Assembly: GCA_021162125.1 (NCBI GenBank)
Contig: JAGGZG010000258.1
Location: forward strand, 1-10,326
Source of the DNA: Anaerolineae bacterium
Lineage (GTDB): Bacteria; Chloroflexota; Anaerolineae; JACIWR01
DNA: 10,326 nt
Direction of reading: 5' to 3'
Shown: positions 5,871-10,326 of the stretch, one piece after another
Position numbering within the stretch: position 1 is the first letter of the stretch
Layout of the letters: every line of letters begins with the position of its first letter
Made by a program: the position numbers and the translations under genes
Notes under the pieces: model-generated
Databases searched by the model: none
What the model was told of the DNA's origin: nothing
Seen by the model: the letters and a program-made list of their open reading frames with translations, nothing else

Positions 5871-8800
5871 ATGTCCAGATCAGATTCAGTCGTAGGAGCC
5901 GTGCTGGTTGTTGGCGGCGGCATTGGGGGGATGCAGGCTTCGTTAGACCTGGCCGAGGCGGGCTTCAAGGTCTATTTACTGGAGGAGAAGCCGGCCATCG
6001 GCGGCATCATGGCCCAGTTGGACAAGACTTTCCCCACCAACGACTGCGCCATGTGCATCATGTCCCCCAAGCTGGTGGAATGTGGCCGCCACCTGAATAT
6101 CGAGATCATCACCGGTGCCGAGTTGCAGGAACTGCGTGGCCAGCCGGGCAATTTCACCGCCGTGGTGCATCAGCGCGCCCGCTTCGTGGACCTGGACAAG
6201 TGCACCGGTTGCGGCGATTGCGCCGAGGTCTGCCCGGTGAAGGTGCCCGACCTCTTTAACACCGGGCTGGTGGAGCGCAAGGCCATCTACAAGCTCTACC
6301 CCCAGGCCACGCCCAACGCCTACGCCATCGAGAAACGGGGCACGTCTCCCTGCCGCGACGCCTGTCCCATCCACCAGCGCGCCCAGGGCTACATCGCCCT
6401 CATCCGCGAAAAAAGGTACGCCGAGGCATACCGCGTCATCAAAGAGGACAATCCTTTCCCGGCTATCTGTGGTCGCATCTGTAATCACCGCTGCGAGGAC
6501 GAGTGCTCCCGCAACAAAGTGGATGAGCCTGTTTCCATCATGGCCCTCAAGCGCTTCGTGGTGGATCAGGTGCAGGACATGGAGCGGGAGCCCATCACCC
6601 CGCCGGAGCGTATCCACGAGGAGCGCATCGCCATCGTCGGTTCCGGCCCGGCGGGCCTGACCGCCGCGCACGACCTGGTGAAGATGGGCTACGGGGTCAC
6701 CGTCTTCGAGGCGTTACCCGTCGCCGGGGGAATGATGCGCGTCGGAGTGCCCGAGTACCGCCTGCCCGCCGAGTTGATCCAGCGCGAGATTGACGACATC
6801 CTGGCCCTGGGAGTGGAGCTCAAACTCAACACCCGCGTGGACGACGTGGACGCGCTGCTGAAGGACGGCTACGCGGCCGTGTTCCTGGCGGTGGGCGCGC
6901 ATCAGGGCCGCAAGCTGCGCATTCCGGGGGCCGACCTGCCCGGCGTGCTGCTCAACACCGATTTCCTCCGTCAGGTGAGAATGGGTGAGCGGCCTGGGCT
7001 GGGCAAGCGGGTGTTGGTGCTGGGCGGCGGCAACGTGGCCATTGACGTGGCACGCACGGCGGTGCGCCTGGGGGCCAAAGAGGTGTACATGAGCTGCCTG
7101 GAGGGCCGCGACAACATGCCCGCCCATCCCTGGGAGATCGCAGAGGCCGAGGAGGAAGGGGTGCGCATCCTCGCTGGGCGCACTTTCAAGGAAATCGTGG
7201 CCCGTGATGGCCGGGTGGCCGGAGTGCGCTGCTGGGAGGTGGACTTCCGCGGCTTCACCCCCGATGGCCGCCTGGACATGGACGAGTTCCCGGAGACGGA
7301 GCACATCATCGAGGCGGACACCGTGATCTTCGCCATCGGCCAAGCGCCGGACCTGAGCCTGCTATCCGGGGATGGCGACGTCAAAGTAACGCGGCGGCGG
7401 ACCATCGAGGTGGATCCGGATACGCTGGCCACGGGCAAGCCCGGGGTGTTCGCCGGCGGGGATGCGGTGACGGGGACGGCCTTCGTGGTGGAGGCCATCG
7501 CCGCCGGACACAAGGCCGCCCGTTCCATTGATCGCTTCTTGCGCGGCGAGGAACTGGGCGCACGGGAGCCGGTCCTGCAGCCCAAAGTCGAGCTGACAGA
7601 GGAGGAGATTCAGGAGCGACTGGAGCGGGGTGATATAGTGTATCAGCCTCGCGTGCAACAGCGAAACCTGCCGGTTGCGGAGCGCATCAACAACTTCCGC
7701 GAGGTGAGCCTGGGCCTGACCGAGGAAGAGGCCCTGGCCGAGGCGGAACGCTGTCTCTCCTGCGGCGTCTGCTCGGAGTGCCTGGAGTGTTTCTATGCGT
7801 GCAAGGCCGAGGCCGTGGTCCACGATATGATGGACCAGGTCCGCGAGCTGAACGTGGGCGCTGTCATCCTGTCCCCAGGCGTGGAGACCTTCGACGCCCG
7901 GCTCAAGGGCGAATACGGCTACGGCTACTATCCCAACGTGGTGACCAGCATCGAGTTCGAGCGTATCCTGTCTGCCTCCGGGCCTTTTGGCGGGCACGTG
8001 CAGCGTCCTTCGGATGGCAAGGAGCCAAAGCGCATCGCCTGGCTGCAATGCGTTGGCTCCCGCGACCCGGCCTGCGGGCGGGATTATTGCTCCGCTGTGT
8101 GCTGCATGTACGCCATCAAAGAGACCATCATCGCCAAGGAGCACGTGCCGGGGGTGGAGACGACGGTCTTTTTCCTGGACATCCGCGCCTTTGGCAAGGA
8201 TTTCGACAAGTATTACGAAATGGCCAAAACGCGGCATGGAGTGCGCTTCATCCGCAGTTTCATCTCATCGGTGAAGCAGGCACCGGCAACCAAAGACCTG
8301 CGCATCACTTACGTGGGCGAGGATGGAGAGCTATACGAGGAGGAGTTCGACCTGGTCGTGCTCTCGGTCGGACTCCAGCCAGGGGAGTCGGCGCAGGCGA
8401 TGGCCCGCCGACTGGGTGTGGAGCTCAACCGCTTTGGCTTCTGCGAGAGTGAGGCCTTCGCGCCCACGGAGACGACCCGGCCAGGGGTTTTCGTCGCCGG
8501 GGCTTTCGGCGAGCCCAAGGACATCCCGGAGACGGTGGTGGAGGCCTCTTGCGCGGCAGCTCACGCCTCGCGTTTGTTAGCGCCCGCGCGGGGCACGTTG
8601 ACGCGGGTCAAAGAGTATCCGCCGGAGCGGGACGTCTCCGATGAGGAGCCACGGGTGGGCGTTTTCATCTGTCATTGCGGCATCAACATCGGCGCGGTGG
8701 TGGACGTGCCCCAGGTGGTGGAGTACGCCAGGACCCTGCCCGGAGTAGCCTACGCCGAGCACAATCTCTACACCTGCTCCCAGGACACGCAGCAACGCAT

Positions 8801-10326
8801 CAGGGAGCGGATCGAGGAGTATGGGCTGAACCGCGTGGTGGTGGCCTCGTGCACGCCGCGCACTCACGAGCCGCTGTTCCAGGATACACTCCGCGAGGCG
8901 GGGTTGAACCCCTACCTCTTTGAGATGACCAACCTGCGCGAGCAGGATTCCTGGGTGCACCGCGCCTATCCGCAACTGGCCACTCTCAAGGCCCAGGAGC
9001 TGGTACGCATGGCGGTGGCCAAGGCGCGGCTGTTGCGTCCGCTGCCCCGCCTGCGCTTTGAGTTGACACACAGCGCCCTGGTTATCGGCGGGGGGCTTTC
9101 TGGGATGACGGCGGCGCTCTCCATCGCCGATCAGGGGTACGAGGTGCACCTGGTGGAACGGGAGCCGGAGTTGGGTGGTCATCTGCGGCACATCCACTAT
9201 GGCCTCGGCGACGAGGACCCCCAGCGATTGCTGCGCGAGACCATCGCTCGCGTGGAGAGCCATCCGCTGATTCACGTCTACAAAGGCAGCGAGATAACGG
9301 ACATCTCCGGCTACGTCGGCAAATTCCAGACCACGCTGCTGTCCGCTGCCGGCCAGCAGACTACCGTGGAGCACGGCGTGGTGGTGGTGGCCACGGGTGC
9401 CCAGGCGGTGGAGCCGACCTCGTATTTGTACGGCCAGGACGAGCGGGTGCTGACCCAGGTGGAACTGGAGGAGCGGTTGGCGCAGGGGGACACCGCGCTG
9501 GCTAAGGCGGATACTTTCGTCATGATCCAATGCGTGGAATCCCGCGACGAGCGGCACCCTTATTGCAGTCGCGTCTGTTGCTCGCAGGCCATCAAGAACG
9601 CGCTGCGCATCAAGGAGCTTAACCCGCAGGCCAACGTCTACGTCCTCTACCGTGACATTCGCGCTTACGGCTTTCGTGAGCTATACTACCAGCAGGCTCG
9701 CCAGGCGGGAGTGGTTTTCCTCCCGTACGACGTGGAGGACAAGCCCCGTGTGGAAGTGGTGGATGGGCGACTGCGGGTCGAAGCGACAATGGCGGGCATG
9801 GCGGGTGAGGCGCTGACCCTGGAGCCTGATTTTCTCGTCCTGAGCACCGGCATCGAGCCGGGCGACAACAACGCGCTGGCCCAGTTGTTGAAGGTGCCCC
9901 TCAACGAGGATGGTTTCTTCCTGGAGGCACACGCTAAGCTGCGGCCGCTGGATTTCGCCGTGGATGGCGTATATTTGTGTGGGTTGGCACATTCGCCGAA
10001 GTCGGTGGAGGAGTCCATCGCCCAGGCCAACGGGGCGGCCATCCGCGCGGTGACCATGCTCTCCCGCGAGTACATCGAGACTCTGGGCACGGTGGCCACC
10101 GTCAACGAGCGGTTGTGTAGCGGCTGCGGGTTGTGCGTCGCCGTCTGCCCCTACGACGCTCGCCGGCTGGATGAAGAGCGGCACATCGCCGAGGTCATCA
10201 CCGTGCTCTGCCAGGGGTGCGGGGCCTGTGTCGTGGCCTGTCCCAATGGGGCCAGCCAGCATCTGGGATTCGAGATGAGTCAGGAGTTAGCCAAGATAGA
10301 TGCCGCACTCAGTTATGCGGAGCGTG
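5871..10326 (+). CDS. hdrA: Giant HdrA-GltD-HdrA fusion: predicted NAD(P)H-linked electron-bifurcating subunit (3' end outside the window)
   Basis: One frame stays open for 1,485 codons and runs off the right edge. Domains in order: a short HdrA with GGGIGG (15-20), NDCAMC (Cys59, Cys62) and one ferredoxin motif (Cys111/114/117/121). A GltD-like module is then inserted at about 155-620: Cys161/165 and Cys200/204/208/212 as iron-sulfur ligands, FAD motif GSGPAG (257-262), pyridine-nucleotide motif GGGNVAID (385-392), and FAD-closing GGDA (Asp531). The interrupted HdrA insert resumes with CLSCGVC...C (Cys628/631/634/637/640/644) and the rest of the short HdrA to about 905. A second HdrA of the copy-2 type follows: CHCG (Cys934/936), Cys969, Cys994, GGGLSG (1073-1078), and two terminal ferredoxin motifs (Cys1416/1419/1422/1426 and Cys1447/1450/1453/1457). 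Start: ATG 5871 fits family N-termini; TTG 5850, seven bases after AAGGGG, is an alternative. The stop is probably close to the window end. Probable role: accept NAD(P)H electrons and split them between ferredoxin and HdrC-HdrB. Confidence 0.9.
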   Translation, partial: MSRSDSVVGAVLVVGGGIGGMQASLDLAEAGFKVYLLEEKPAIGGIMAQLDKTFPTNDCAMCIMSPKLVECGRHLNIEIITGAELQELRGQPGNFTAVVHQRARFVDLDKCTGCGDCAEVCPVKVPDLFNTGLVERKAIYKLYPQATPNAYAIEKRGTSPCRDACPIHQRAQGYIALIREKRYAEAYRVIKEDNPFPAICGRICNHRCEDECSRNKVDEPVSIMALKRFVVDQVQDMEREPITPPERIHEERIAIVGSGPAGLTAAHDLVKMGYGVTVFEALPVAGGMMRVGVPEYRLPAELIQREIDDILALGVELKLNTRVDDVDALLKDGYAAVFLAVGAHQGRKLRIPGADLPGVLLNTDFLRQVRMGERPGLGKRVLVLGGGNVAIDVARTAVRLGAKEVYMSCLEGRDNMPAHPWEIAEAEEEGVRILAGRTFKEIVARDGRVAGVRCWEVDFRGFTPDGRLDMDEFPETEHIIEADTVIFAIGQAPDLSLLSGDGDVKVTRRRTIEVDPDTLATGKPGVFAGGDAVTGTAFVVEAIAAGHKAARSIDRFLRGEELGAREPVLQPKVELTEEEIQERLERGDIVYQPRVQQRNLPVAERINNFREVSLGLTEEEALAEAERCLSCGVCSECLECFYACKAEAVVHDMMDQVRELNVGAVILSPGVETFDARLKGEYGYGYYPNVVTSIEFERILSASGPFGGHVQRPSDGKEPKRIAWLQCVGSRDPACGRDYCSAVCCMYAIKETIIAKEHVPGVETTVFFLDIRAFGKDFDKYYEMAKTRHGVRFIRSFISSVKQAPATKDLRITYVGEDGELYEEEFDLVVLSVGLQPGESAQAMARRLGVELNRFGFCESEAFAPTETTRPGVFVAGAFGEPKDIPETVVEASCAAAHASRLLAPARGTLTRVKEYPPERDVSDEEPRVGVFICHCGINIGAVVDVPQVVEYARTLPGVAYAEHNLYTCSQDTQQRIRERIEEYGLNRVVVASCTPRTHEPLFQDTLREAGLNPYLFEMTNLREQDSWVHRAYPQLATLKAQELVRMAVAKARLLRPLPRLRFELTHSALVIGGGLSGMTAALSIADQGYEVHLVEREPELGGHLRHIHYGLGDEDPQRLLRETIARVESHPLIHVYKGSEITDISGYVGKFQTTLLSAAGQQTTVEHGVVVVATGAQAVEPTSYLYGQDERVLTQVELEERLAQGDTALAKADTFVMIQCVESRDERHPYCSRVCCSQAIKNALRIKELNPQANVYVLYRDIRAYGFRELYYQQARQAGVVFLPYDVEDKPRVEVVDGRLRVEATMAGMAGEALTLEPDFLVLSTGIEPGDNNALAQLLKVPLNEDGFFLEAHAKLRPLDFAVDGVYLCGLAHSPKSVEESIAQANGAAIRAVTMLSREYIETLGTVATVNERLCSGCGLCVAVCPYDARRLDEERHIAEVITVLCQGCGACVVACPNGASQHLGFEMSQELAKIDAALSYAER

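Noticed and set aside
7778..8452. Plus-strand open frame of 224 codons inside the fusion
   Set aside because: It is out of frame with a continuous coding frame that carries all HdrA motifs here, and its own translation has no conserved motif.
8577..9557. Minus-strand open frame of 326 codons opposite the fusion
   Set aside because: It is antisense to the N-terminal and FAD domains of the fusion's second HdrA half, so it is a compositional shadow.
5871..10326. A frameshift or several separate genes in the fusion region
   Set aside because: I checked the codon phase at twelve motif positions from 5901 to 10209 and all share one frame, so the simplest reading is a single polypeptide.
250..10326. 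Lipoate-linked sHdr sulfur-oxidation cluster
   Set aside because: That system is arranged around hdrC1-B1-A-hyp-C2-B2 with lipoate-binding protein genes; none of the lipoate genes is present, and the HdrA forms here are different.

Overview
The window is a GC-rich stretch of bacterial (not obviously archaeal) chromosome that is almost entirely a heterodisulfide-reductase (Hdr) locus on the + strand. Strong purine-rich ribosome binding sites, frequent GTG starts, tight gene spacing and short dispersed palindromic repeats suggest an anaerobic bacterium. The bacterial-type HdrA proteins and the HdrA-GltD-HdrA fusion are of a kind I associate with Chloroflexota (Anaerolineae-like) and other anaerobes. 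The taxonomic guess is inference only.

Layout: (1) 1-107, minus strand: the first 35 codons of a gene running off the left edge, possibly an insertion-sequence transposase. (2) 108-249: a leader with a short direct repeat. (3) 250-1122: hdrB copy 1. (4) 1186-2544: hdrA copy 1, a short HdrA with the internal ferredoxin insert but neither the N-terminal cluster domain nor the C-terminal ferredoxin; its last codons lie in a palindromic repeat. (5) 2580-4268: hdrA copy 2, with exactly the parts copy 1 lacks. (6) 4279-4347: a long imperfect inverted repeat. (7) 4401-4934: hdrC, the only one in the window. (8) 4931-5773: hdrB copy 2, overlapping hdrC by 4 bases. (9) 5871 to beyond 10326: one open frame of at least 1,485 codons that joins a short HdrA (interrupted by a complete GltD-like NAD(P)H oxidoreductase module) to a second HdrA of the copy-2 type.

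How the parts work together: HdrC (two cubane [4Fe-4S] clusters) carries electrons between HdrA (FAD plus clusters) and HdrB (two non-cubane clusters, the disulfide- or thiol-reactive site). Both HdrBs keep all ten cluster cysteines at identical residue numbers. The GltD insert supplies a plausible NAD(P)H site, so the likely biochemistry is soluble flavin-based electron bifurcation or confurcation linking NAD(P)H, ferredoxin and an unknown HdrB substrate. No MvhD, hydrogenase, formate dehydrogenase or FlxABCD subunit is visible, and CoM/CoB cannot be assumed as substrate in a bacterium.

The most interesting point is that the same two-part HdrA design occurs twice: as two adjacent genes and as one giant polypeptide with an NAD(P)H module inserted. 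The two separate genes resemble each other much more than the two halves of the fusion do.
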